A stretch of 6,868 nt of DNA from Candidatus Falkowbacteria bacterium RIFOXYC2_FULL_48_21 (GCA_001778275.1 MFGM01000003.1:1-6868); one strand, 5' to 3'. Counted from the stretch's first letter, positions 1-5,797 are shown. Numbers and translations: made by a program. The notes: generated from the letters alone by a model not told the origin.

Positions 1-87
1 TCCTTTCAACTAATGCAAGTCACACTCACCCCGTTAAAAATATCAAAACTCGGTTATCTTGATCTAGACCTCCTTAAACTGTTATAA
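1..87 (+). CDS. Possible C-terminal tail of an upstream gene (very tentative)
   Basis: Frame 1 is open from the first base of the window to a TAA at 85-87. It gives 28 residues ending in a Leu/Lys/Asp-rich stretch, LDLDLLKLL. Nothing in it identifies a family. An internal ATG at 13 would give only a 24-residue peptide, with no ribosome-binding site. It could be the end of a gene that starts before the window, or a chance open stretch in AT-rich spacer. An AGGAGG word read on the minus strand (about 69-75) has no start codon at a useful distance. Confidence 0.2.
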   Translation, partial: SFQLMQVTLTPLKISKLGYLDLDLLKLL

Positions 88-108
88 CTACCATAACGCG
101 CAACCACC

Positions 109-147
109 GACCGGTATGGACAGAATGCGATTCTATCCATACCGATC
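109..147. repeat. Hairpin 1 upstream of glyA
   Basis: Positions 112-126 pair with 130-144 around a 3-nt loop (GCG, 127-129). There are 14 base pairs and one C-A mismatch (121/135). Beyond a second mismatch (111/145) two more pairs form. No T-tract follows, so it does not look like an intrinsic terminator. The apex AGAAT-loop-ATTCT and the flanking GTATGG word resemble hairpin 2 just downstream, so the two are probably related copies. Possible roles are an RNA processing or stability hairpin in the glyA leader, or a small mobile palindrome. Confidence 0.85.
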
Positions 148-163
148 GACCGGGGTAACTTCA

Positions 164-216
164 GCGAGCGTACGAGTAGGGGTAGAATCACATTCTACCC
201 CTACTCGTACGCTCGC
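164..216. repeat. Hairpin 2 upstream of glyA: perfect 25-bp inverted repeat
   Basis: Positions 164-188 are the exact reverse complement of 192-216, with only CAC (189-191) as loop. The apex, AGAAT-loop-ATTCT, is the same as in hairpin 1, and the stem word GTAGGGGT parallels GTATGGAC there. A flawless 25-bp stem implies recent origin or active maintenance. No run of T follows; the sequence goes on into a C-rich tract (about 229-240) before glyA. In RNA this would be an extremely stable structure about 54 nt before the glyA start codon. Confidence 0.95.
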
Positions 217-269
217 CACTCACATTAGCCGCCCCCCCTCAACACCACTATCATTATTTTATAACTATT

Positions 270-1517
270 ATGCTTAAACATTTACAATCCTCCGACCCCC
301 TCATCGCCTCATCAATCCAAAACGAACTCGCCCGCCAGCGCAACGTGATTGAACTTATCCCGTCCGAAAACTTCACCTCTCTCGCCGTGCTCGAAGCGCT
401 CGGCAGCGTTTTGACGAACAAATATTCCGAAGGCTATCCGGGCAACCGCTACTACGGCGGCACGGAGAACGTTGACGCGATTGAAACCGAAGCCATCGAA
501 CGCGCGAAAAAACTTTTTGGCGCCGAACACGCCAACGTGCAACCGCTGTCCGGCGCGCCGGCCAACATCGCCGTTTACTTTGCGCTGCTTGAACCCGGTG
601 ACACGATCCTTGGCATGGATCTATCGCATGGCGGACACTTAACGCATGGGCATCCTGTTACTTTCATGTCCAAGGTGTTCAACTTCGTGCGTTATAAAAC
701 GGACAAGGAGACCGGACTGATTGATTACGACAATTTAAGAAAAATGGCCGAAGAACATAAACCGAAATTAATTCTGGTCGGCTATTCCGCGTACTCGCGA
801 GAAATTGATTACAAAGAAATCCAAAAAATCGCGGACAAAGTTGGCGCGTTAACCATGATGGACATGGCTCACATCGCCGGTCTCGTGGCCGCGGGTGAGA
901 TGAACAATCCGGTTCCCATCTTCGACGTTGTCACGACAACAACGCACAAGACGTTGCGCGGTCCGCGTGGCGGACTTATCCTATGCAAGGCGAAGCATGC
1001 TAAGAAAATTGACAAAGCCGTTTTCCCTGGCCTGCAAGGCGGCCCGCATGAGCACAACATCGCGGCCAAGGCCGTGGCCTTCAAAGAAGCGGCTACGCCA
1101 GAGTTTAAGGCTTATGCCAAACAGGTGATGAGAAACGCCAAAGCGTTGGAAAAATCTTTGGGCTCGCACGACTTCAAAATCGTCTTTGGCAAGACGGACA
1201 ACCACTTACTTTTGATTGATTTAACTGATAAAGATATTTCCGGCAAGGAAGCGCAAATTCTACTCGACACCGTCGACATCACTTGCAACAAAAACATGAT
1301 TCCCGATGATCCGCGCAGCCCGATGGATCCGTCCGGCATCCGCCTCGGCACTCCGGCCATGACCACGCGCGGTTTTGTTGAAGAAGATTTCAAGTTGGTC
1401 GGCGATATGATCGCGCACATTATCAACAATCCGGGCGATAAAGAAATTCACGAGCGGGTAAAGAAACAGGTGGCGGAGTTGACGGAAAAATATCCGTTGT
1501 ATCCTGAACTAAAATAA
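270..1517 (+). CDS. glyA: Serine hydroxymethyltransferase (GlyA)
   Basis: This PLP enzyme of the cytoplasm converts serine and tetrahydrofolate to glycine and 5,10-methylene-THF, the main one-carbon source. The protein has 415 residues, the usual bacterial length. The N-terminal IELIPSEN block (about 27-34) and the YSEGYPGNRYYGG block (52-64) are typical. SHGGHLTHG lies at 119-127. D198 and H201 in DMAHIAG contact the PLP ring region. The TTTTHKTLRGPRGG block carries the Schiff-base lysine K227. R358 in GIRLGTPA is the expected substrate-carboxylate arginine. All key residues are present. The ATG at 270 fits the family's N-terminus; no Shine-Dalgarno lies before it, only AT-rich sequence containing TATAAC (260-265). 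The TAA stop overlaps the left end of the structured element at 1516. folD, the next enzyme in the pathway, follows on the same strand beyond an apparent insert. Confidence 0.98.
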   Translation: MLKHLQSSDPLIASSIQNELARQRNVIELIPSENFTSLAVLEALGSVLTNKYSEGYPGNRYYGGTENVDAIETEAIERAKKLFGAEHANVQPLSGAPANIAVYFALLEPGDTILGMDLSHGGHLTHGHPVTFMSKVFNFVRYKTDKETGLIDYDNLRKMAEEHKPKLILVGYSAYSREIDYKEIQKIADKVGALTMMDMAHIAGLVAAGEMNNPVPIFDVVTTTTHKTLRGPRGGLILCKAKHAKKIDKAVFPGLQGGPHEHNIAAKAVAFKEAATPEFKAYAKQVMRNAKALEKSLGSHDFKIVFGKTDNHLLLIDLTDKDISGKEAQILLDTVDITCNKNMIPDDPRSPMDPSGIRLGTPAMTTRGFVEEDFKLVGDMIAHIINNPGDKEIHERVKKQVAELTEKYPLYPELK

Positions 1518-1653
1518 TTTCACCCCACTTCAGTGGGATACGCGCCCACGCGCACTTAGACACGAGGACGTGCAAACGTTGCGCTGGCCAATTGCGACGG
1601 TGGTGCGAACCAGATGTTCGTGGGAGCGTATCCGGATGAATCCGGGTAAAATT
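1516..1653 (+). repeat. Structured multi-hairpin element, copy 1
   Basis: This ~138-bp element has imperfect terminal inverted repeats: 1516-1524 pair with 1645-1653 except one C-A mismatch. Inside are a hairpin CCCACTTCAGTGGG (1524-1537), a long arm GGATACGC (1536-1543) with GCGTATCC (1626-1633) continued by CCCACG (1545-1550) with CGTGGG (1619-1624), and a hairpin CCGGATGAATCCGG (1632-1645). Within the arm, TGGT-GCGA-ACCA (1601-1612) has a GNRA-type tetraloop. Neighbouring stems share two bases, so alternative pairings are possible. The overall shape is a closed multi-arm junction. A related copy in the same orientation lies at 2686-2822. Its first bases are part of the glyA stop codon. It could be a structured RNA or a REP/MITE-like DNA element; I do not recognise the family. 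Confidence 0.85.
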
Positions 1654-1659
1654 AATTTC

Positions 1660-1696
1660 AAAAAAAAGCAGCCCACCGATGCGCCGGTAGGCTGCT
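1660..1696 (-). terminator. Intrinsic terminator of the minus-strand membrane-protein gene
   Basis: Read on the minus strand, a 12-bp stem around a 6-nt loop is followed directly by eight T residues (the A-run at 1660-1667 on the plus strand). It begins seven bases after the TAG stop at 1703. One position (1674/1689) is a G-U wobble in the minus-strand RNA but a C-A mismatch in the plus-strand RNA, so the stem is complete only for minus-strand transcripts. This supports the minus-strand gene as a real transcription unit. Confidence 0.93.
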
Positions 1697-1702
1697 GTAC
1701 TG

Positions 1703-2581
1703 CTAGTTCTTGAGCTCGTGCTCGATTCGCTCGATGTCGAAACTGATTCCGAGCAGAATCCCCTTGCCGAGGAAATACGCTGTAGCGCGGAAAGAAATCT
1801 CCTCCGCCGTCGGCTCACCATCACATTCGCTCGCGCTTGTGTACGGCCAGCCAAACAAAAACAACTCATCGTGCACATAGTCGCAGAAGTTGAACACTTC
1901 CCGACCATTCCCCGCGTTCACCTCCTTGGCCACGAACCGCTTCCATTCGCCCAGATCAACCGAGGCGTTATAACGTCCACGCAAGAAGTACTCGGCGCGC
2001 TTGTCATCGTCAACGTCAAGCCTGACGTGATGAATCGACCCGGCACACGACAGCTCGTCCACGTCCACTATCGTATACCGCGACTCCGGCAACCAATCCA
2101 CCGTTCCCACCGCAACGAACGCCTTGACCTCCTTGTCGTAAGCGAGATCGTTGGTGGTGAAATTGGTGCGCGTGTTGTTCATGCAGAAAATCACACCGAT
2201 GAACACCGCGAGATGAACCAATGCCAACCCCACCATCCGCCCCTTGTACAACTTGATCATCGTGGCCGCTGTCTCAGAACGGCTCGCGGCTCCGATCTTA
2301 AACAAGACAGTCCACTCCTCGCCGATCGCGATCTTGACCTGCGCGAAGATCGTATACGCGCAGCAACCGACAAGGATCAGAAGCAACAACGGGTTCACGA
2401 ACCTGAATCCCTGTGCAACCGCAACACACGTGGCCCCGAACACCGGCGCCCACGTCAACGTTGTGAACCGCGAAACGATTTCCTTCTTCTCCCTATACAA
2501 CTTCTCCATAGCCGCTCGCGCCTTCCATGCATCCTCCGCAACCTCGAACTTCTGAACTTCGTCCGCCAATGGTTTCAACAT
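1703..2581 (-). CDS. Unrecognised three-helix membrane protein with C-terminal soluble domain
   Basis: The protein has 292 residues and I recognise no family. A charged, probably helical N-terminus (about 1-40, rich in Glu, Lys and Ala) comes first. Three hydrophobic segments follow: about 42-59, 61-82 (including LLLLILVGCCAYTIF) and 115-134 (GLALVHLAVFIGVIF). A soluble region of roughly 155 residues completes it, rich in Asp, Glu and aromatics, with Cys179, Cys233 and Cys253. Topology is uncertain; with the N-terminus inside, the C-terminal domain would be outside. The plus strand also holds a long open frame here (1718-2599), but its Arg/His-rich product looks like an antisense shadow. This strand has a consensus promoter, a GGGGG ribosome-binding site five bases before ATG and a strong terminator. 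The gene opposes its neighbours and sits between two copies of a structured repeat, which suggests acquisition by insertion. Confidence 0.85.
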   Translation of the reverse strand: MLKPLADEVQKFEVAEDAWKARAAMEKLYREKKEIVSRFTTLTWAPVFGATCVAVAQGFRFVNPLLLLILVGCCAYTIFAQVKIAIGEEWTVLFKIGAASRSETAATMIKLYKGRMVGLALVHLAVFIGVIFCMNNTRTNFTTNDLAYDKEVKAFVAVGTVDWLPESRYTIVDVDELSCAGSIHHVRLDVDDDKRAEYFLRGRYNASVDLGEWKRFVAKEVNAGNGREVFNFCDYVHDELFLFGWPYTSASECDGEPTAEEISFRATAYFLGKGILLGISFDIERIEHELKN

Positions 2582-2624
2582 TTTGTCCCCCTTAGTTAGT
2601 TTGTCAAGTTACAGAAAACATAAC

Positions 2625-2653
2625 AGAATATCACATCCTAATCATTTTGTCAA
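2625..2653 (-). promoter_or_regulatory. Sigma70-type promoter of the minus-strand gene
   Basis: On the minus strand, TTGACA (2648-2653) is a perfect -35 box. After a 17-nt spacer comes TATTCT (2625-2630), a good -10 box. Transcription would start near 2618, giving a leader of about 37 nt with AAGGGGG before the ATG at 2581. A second TTGACAAA word occurs in that leader (about 2600-2607), repeating the -35 region. It has no -10 box of its own and might be an operator-like repeat or chance. Confidence 0.8.
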
Positions 2654-2685
2654 TTATTTCACGCCATTTATAATAAAATTAAACG

Positions 2686-2822
2686 AATTTCACCCCACTT
2701 TCCTGTCCGCCATAGCTTCTGCGCAGGTGGAAGTGGGATACGCACCCGCGCGTGTTGGTTAATGCAGGTACGTGCGATTACGATGTTCGTGGTAGCGTAT
2801 CCGGTTAAAGCCGGGCAAAATT
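2686..2822 (+). repeat. Structured multi-hairpin element, copy 2, with nested hairpin
   Basis: This is the same architecture and orientation as the copy at 1516-1653. Terminal repeats are 2686-2694 with 2814-2822 (two mismatches). A hairpin base CCCACTT (2694-2700) pairs with AAGTGGG (2731-2737). The long arm is GGATACGC (2736-2743) with GCGTATCC (2795-2802), plus CCGCG (2746-2750) with CGTGG (2788-2792). The closing hairpin is CCGGT with GCCGG (2801-2814). Over the last 45 bases (2782-2826 against 1613-1657) I count 40 identities. Differences fall in loops or keep pairing (A-T to G-T at 2748/2790 and at 2805/2810). The first hairpin is enlarged by about 29 nt that hold their own stem, TCCGCC (2706-2711) with GGTGGA (2726-2731). 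It ends 11 bases before the folD ATG and so would form its leader. Confidence 0.85.
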
Positions 2823-2833
2823 AATTCAACAAT

Positions 2834-3691
2834 ATGCAAAACAAATTACTCGACGGAAAAAGTTTAAGCGAAAAAATTATCAAAGAAATACGCTCCACAG
2901 TGCTCAACATGAACGAGAAACCAGGCCTCGCCGCCATTCTTGTTGGCGATGATCCAAGCTCGCATCTGTACGTCAGACTGAAGAAAAAGGCGTGCAATTT
3001 TTGCGATGTGCTGTTTAGCCAATATCTTTTCAACAACACGCACTCCGACAAAGACGTGATTGATGCGATTGAATTCTTGAACAAGGATCCGCAAGTCCAC
3101 GGCATTTTGGTGCAACTCCCCTTGCCGGCCAAGTTTAACACCGACAAAATCATCGCCGCGATTGATCCAAAAAAGGACGTTGACGGTTTTCATCCGGCGA
3201 ACTTGAAGCGGCTGGAATCTTGTGATCTGCAAGTTGTCTCCCCGCTCGTGCTTGGAATAGTTGAACTGATCAAGGAGACGAAAGAAACAATCGAAAATAA
3301 AAAAATCGTTATTCTCTGCAATCACAAAATCTTCGGCGCGCCGTTTCATTGCTTCTACGGCACGAACAACAACATCACCATCATTACACCAGCCTCGACT
3401 GCGCAAGCAGGCGGGCCGGACGAAGATTATAAAACAGCCGCGGCCGAGGCGGACGTGCTCATCGTTTCCGTTGGCCGGCCGAACTTCATCAAAGCGCGCT
3501 CGATCAAACAAGACGCCATCGTGATTGACGTCGGTATCAACAAAGTGGACGATGAACTCGTCGGCGACGTTGACTTTCGCGATGCGCTCAACAAAGTGAA
3601 GTTCATCACGCCCGTGCCGGGCGGCGTCGGACCGATGACGATTGCGATGCTGTTGCGCAACTTACTCGCCTTGGCGAAGGCGCAGGTGTAG
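2834..3691 (+). CDS. folD: FolD: methylene-THF dehydrogenase / methenyl-THF cyclohydrolase, divergent
   Basis: FolD oxidises 5,10-methylene-THF with NAD(P)+ and hydrolyses the product to 10-formyl-THF in the cytoplasm. It has 285 residues, normal for the family. The catalytic region is intact: YVRLK with Tyr46 and Lys50, GILVQLPLP with Gln94 (90-98), KDVDGFHP with Asp117 (114-121). At the end, VIDVGIN (230-236) and the signature TPVPGGVGPMT (259-269) are canonical. Two regions differ. The usual PCTPxGI is VSPLVLGI (135-142), and the usual GRSxxVGxP nucleotide loop is CNHKIFGAP (162-170). The expected HS(R/K)T is also missing from TPASTAQ (185-191). Cofactor preference, or the dehydrogenase step itself, may be altered. 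The ATG at 2834 fits the family start; no Shine-Dalgarno precedes it. The TAG stop lies inside the inverted-repeat element that follows. Confidence 0.95.
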   Translation: MQNKLLDGKSLSEKIIKEIRSTVLNMNEKPGLAAILVGDDPSSHLYVRLKKKACNFCDVLFSQYLFNNTHSDKDVIDAIEFLNKDPQVHGILVQLPLPAKFNTDKIIAAIDPKKDVDGFHPANLKRLESCDLQVVSPLVLGIVELIKETKETIENKKIVILCNHKIFGAPFHCFYGTNNNITIITPASTAQAGGPDEDYKTAAAEADVLIVSVGRPNFIKARSIKQDAIVIDVGINKVDDELVGDVDFRDALNKVKFITPVPGGVGPMTIAMLLRNLLALAKAQV

Positions 3692-3840
3692 GAGATTGCC
3701 GCGCAAAGCTCGCAATGACGCACTACGCCCTACGGGCGTAAGGGTGCTACCGCCATCGGCGGTGAATGATTACGCGCGAAGCGCGTGACGCCCCGCTAAT
3801 CGGGGCGTCATTGCGAGCGCAGCGCGGCAATCTCCCACAC
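3686..3840. mobile_element. MITE-like long inverted repeat with internal hairpins
   Basis: A left arm at 3691-3721 is the reverse complement of 3805-3835 at 28 of 31 positions (the three central bases differ). Pairing extends over 3686-3689 with 3837-3840 after one mismatch. The arms carry GGAGATTGCCGCGC and GCTCGCAATGACGC, which resemble a short palindromic repeat word I have met in many unrelated bacterial genomes (recollection, not a search). Between the arms lie four hairpins: 3724-3740 (TACGCCC), 3749-3763 (ACCGCC), 3772-3786 (ACGCGC) and 3787-3809 (GACGCCCC). The last competes with the right arm for pairing. No transposase is present. The left arm overlaps the folD stop codon. Confidence 0.85.
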
Positions 3841-3869
3841 TCACCCCACGCGCGAAGCGCTACTTGCGT

Positions 3870-3897
3870 TCATCCACATCTTATTAACTTATCCACC
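3870..3897 (+). promoter_or_regulatory. Two near-consensus DnaA-box words upstream of dnaB
   Basis: TCATCCACA (3870-3878) and TTATCCACC (3889-3897) each match the DnaA box TTATCCACA at 8 of 9 positions. They lie on the same strand, 19 bases apart start to start. AT-rich sequence follows (3898-3930), then dnaB at 3996. They could be DnaA control sites for dnaB, part of a small unwinding region, or chance. No dnaA gene or further box is visible in the window. Confidence 0.3.
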
Positions 3898-3949
3898 TTG
3901 TAAATTCCTGCCAATTACATAAGATAAATCTGCGTTCCACCACCACAAC

Positions 3950-3984
3950 TTTGGACTTTGGACTTTTAACTCTGGACTCTAGAC
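3950..3984 (+). repeat. Five-unit heptamer array (TYTNRAC) before dnaB
   Basis: Five consecutive 7-nt units run without a gap. The first two are TTTGGAC and the rest are variants ending in AAC or GAC. Each unit has T at 1, T or C at 2, T at 3, then A then C at 6-7. The preceding seven bases (3943-3949, CCACAAC) may be a decayed sixth unit. The array ends 11 bases before the dnaB ATG. Translating through it would add 15 residues absent from normal DnaB, so it is read as leader, not coding. Confidence 0.75.
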
Positions 3985-3995
3985 TTGCGCTCACC

Positions 3996-5390
3996 ATGAA
4001 CGAATTAGACAAGTTAAAAATCCCTCCCCAAAACCTCGAAGCCGAACAATCCATGCTCGGCGCACTTTTGATTGACAAGCGCGCGTTCGACAAGGTGGCG
4101 GATATTATTCGCGGCGAAGATTTTTACAAAGACGCGCACCGACTGATTTACGAAACCATGGTCGGGCTCTACGCCAAGCAAGAACCGATTGATCTTTTGA
4201 CCGTGTCGAATTCGCTGGAAGAAAAGGGCCAGTTGGAAAAAATCGGCGGCCGCAACTATCTCGCCAGCACCGCGCAAATGGTACCAACGGCGAGCCATGC
4301 TTTGCAATACGCGCAAATTATCAAAAAGAAAGCCACCCTCCGCCGCATGCAAGGCATAGCGCACGAGATCGCCGACCTTTCAACACAAGAAGACGAGGAC
4401 GTGGACGTCCTGCTCGACACGGCGGAACAAAAACTTTTTTCCGTTTCTCAACAATTTCTCAAACAAACATTTACACCGATCAGCAGCATTCTCGGCGACA
4501 CGTTCGACCGCATTGACGAACTGCACAAAAATACCGGTCAAATGCGCGGCCTGCCCACCGGGTTCACCGATCTCGACAATCTTTTGGCCGGACTGCAACG
4601 GTCGGACTTGATCGTCCTCGCGGCTCGCCCGTCCGTGGGCAAAACCTCGCTGGCGCTCGACATCGCGCGACAAGTCGCGGTCAAAGCCAAAGTGCCGGTC
4701 GGCATTTTTAGCTTGGAAATGTCCAAGGAACAACTGGTGGATCGTCTGCTTTGCGCCGAGGCGAACGTTGATCTGTGGAAACTCCGCACAGGAAAACTGT
4801 CCGATCGCGAAGGCGACGACGACTTCCCACGCATCGGCCACGCCATGGGCGTGTTGTCCGAAGCGCCGATTTTCATTGACGATTCCGCTTCGCTCAATAT
4901 CATGGAAATCCGCACGAAGGCGCGCCGTCTGAAATCCGAATACGGCCTCGGCCTCATCATGCTTGACTATATTCAACTCATGGAAGCGCGGGCGGACGCG
5001 GAAAATCGCGTGCAAGCGGTGGCGGAAATCACGCGATCGCTAAAAGGTATCGCGCGCGAACTCAACATTCCCATTCTCGCGCTGTCCCAGCTTTCTCGCG
5101 CCGTGGAAATGACCAAGCCGGCCATTCCGCGCCTGGCGAACTTGCGCGAATCAGGATCGATTGAGCAAGACGCGGACGTGGTGCTTTTCATTTACCGCAA
5201 AGCGGCTGATCGCAACTATCGGCTGGAGGATTTGTCCGCGCAAGAAAAACATTTGGCCGAAATTCACATTGCCAAGCACCGCAACGGCCCGACCGGCATG
5301 ATAAAACTTTTCTTCGACGCCAATCGCGCCTGTTTCCGAAATCTCGACCGCAAATTCGGTGAATCCAATGCTCCGAGCTCGCTTGATTAG
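3996..5390 (+). CDS. dnaB: Replicative DNA helicase DnaB
   Basis: DnaB is the hexameric ATP-driven helicase that unwinds DNA 5' to 3' at the fork and binds primase. From the ATG at 3996 the protein has 464 residues, typical for the family. The in-frame ATG at 3951 is rejected because its extra 15 residues come from the heptamer array. The N-terminal domain starts with PPQNLEAEQSMLGALL (10-25). A linker region lies near 150-185. The RecA-like domain has Walker A ARPSVGKT with Lys216 (210-217), Walker B IMLDYIQL with Asp324 (321-328), SQLSR (364-368), RESGSIEQDAD (384-394) and the KHRNGPTG block (427-434). Common DnaB residues SDLRESG appear here as ANLRESG. No intein interrupts the ATPase motifs, although this is a common intein host. 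No Shine-Dalgarno is visible. The gene stands apart from ybaB by a repeat-rich spacer. Confidence 0.98.
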   Translation: MNELDKLKIPPQNLEAEQSMLGALLIDKRAFDKVADIIRGEDFYKDAHRLIYETMVGLYAKQEPIDLLTVSNSLEEKGQLEKIGGRNYLASTAQMVPTASHALQYAQIIKKKATLRRMQGIAHEIADLSTQEDEDVDVLLDTAEQKLFSVSQQFLKQTFTPISSILGDTFDRIDELHKNTGQMRGLPTGFTDLDNLLAGLQRSDLIVLAARPSVGKTSLALDIARQVAVKAKVPVGIFSLEMSKEQLVDRLLCAEANVDLWKLRTGKLSDREGDDDFPRIGHAMGVLSEAPIFIDDSASLNIMEIRTKARRLKSEYGLGLIMLDYIQLMEARADAENRVQAVAEITRSLKGIARELNIPILALSQLSRAVEMTKPAIPRLANLRESGSIEQDADVVLFIYRKAADRNYRLEDLSAQEKHLAEIHIAKHRNGPTGMIKLFFDANRACFRNLDRKFGESNAPSSLD

Positions 5391-5398
5391 TACGAAGC

Positions 5399-5526
5399 GA
5401 ATTGAGAGAACGAATCGAATTGAGCGATTGAACAATTAAGCTGAATAAATTCGCTCAATCTCTCAATTCTCTCAATTCACTTTACGACTAAATTCGCTCA
5501 ATCTCTTAATTCGCTCAATTCGCTTT
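5399..5526. repeat. Nested inverted repeat plus 37-nt direct repeat between dnaB and ybaB
   Basis: The spacer is built from variants of GAATTGAG and its complement CTCAATTC. GAATTGAGAGAA (5399-5410) pairs perfectly with 5467-5478, and inside it ATTGAGCGA (5419-5427) pairs with 5451-5459. The right side is duplicated: 5447-5483 and 5490-5526 match at 34 of 37 positions. Each copy is a run of 8-9-nt units such as ATTCGCTCA. The second copy ends four bases before the ybaB ATG. No coding frame, promoter consensus or T-tract terminator is evident here. Confidence 0.85.
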
Positions 5527-5530
5527 CCCT

Positions 5531-5797
5531 ATGTTTGATAAATTAAAAATGTTGCAACAGGCCCACGCTCTCCAATCCAAAATGCAAGCCATGAACTTTT
5601 TGCACGAGGAAAAGGGAATCAAAATCGCCATCAACGGCAAACAAGACGTTCAGTCCATTGAAATAACGGACGCTAATCTTCTGCAAGACAAAGAATCGCT
5701 TGAACGATCCCTTTGCTCCGCTGTGAACGGCGCCATCTCCAAATCGCAACGCGAGGCCGCCCTTTCCATGAGCAGCGAGCTGGGAGGACTTTTTTAA
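5531..5797 (+). CDS. ybaB: YbaB/EbfC family nucleoid-associated protein
   Basis: This family forms small dimeric proteins that bind DNA in a tweezer-like manner and are thought to shape the nucleoid. The protein has 88 residues, slightly shorter than the usual ~100. An N-terminal helix (FDKLKMLQQAHALQSKMQ, 2-19) precedes the beta region (KGIKIAINGKQDVQSIEI, about 28-45). The DANLLQDKESLERSL helix start (47-61) and the NGAISKSQ segment (66-73) follow. This matches the family order of GxVxVxxNGxxxVxxIxI, then LLxDxExLE, then a final helix. The identification is also supported by position: ybaB directly before recR is widely conserved, usually with dnaX in front, whereas here dnaB precedes. The TAA stop is at 5795-5797. 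The start at 5531 has a pyrimidine-rich leader (CTTTCCCT) and no Shine-Dalgarno. Confidence 0.93.
   Translation: MFDKLKMLQQAHALQSKMQAMNFLHEEKGIKIAINGKQDVQSIEITDANLLQDKESLERSLCSAVNGAISKSQREAALSMSSELGGLF

Noticed and set aside
164..216. Perfect palindrome as an intrinsic terminator
   Set aside because: No T-tract follows on either strand, and the loop and stem sequence are shared with the hairpin before it, which fits a repeat better.
1718..2599. Long plus-strand open frame (293 codons) opposite the minus-strand gene
   Set aside because: Its product is Arg/His-rich without domain-like pattern, it would end inside the promoter of the other gene, and the promoter, ribosome-binding site, membrane helices and strand-specific terminator all support the minus strand.
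1516..2822. Integron-type cassette with attC sites
   Set aside because: Size, folding and the gene-between-repeats layout are suggestive, but I found no matched RYYYAAC/GTTRRRY core pair at the element ends (only a lone ATTCAAC at 2824), and no integrase is present.
3951..3995. Upstream in-frame ATG adding 15 residues to DnaB
   Set aside because: The extension is encoded by the 7-nt-period array and has no counterpart in DnaB; the ATG at 3996 gives the normal N-terminus.
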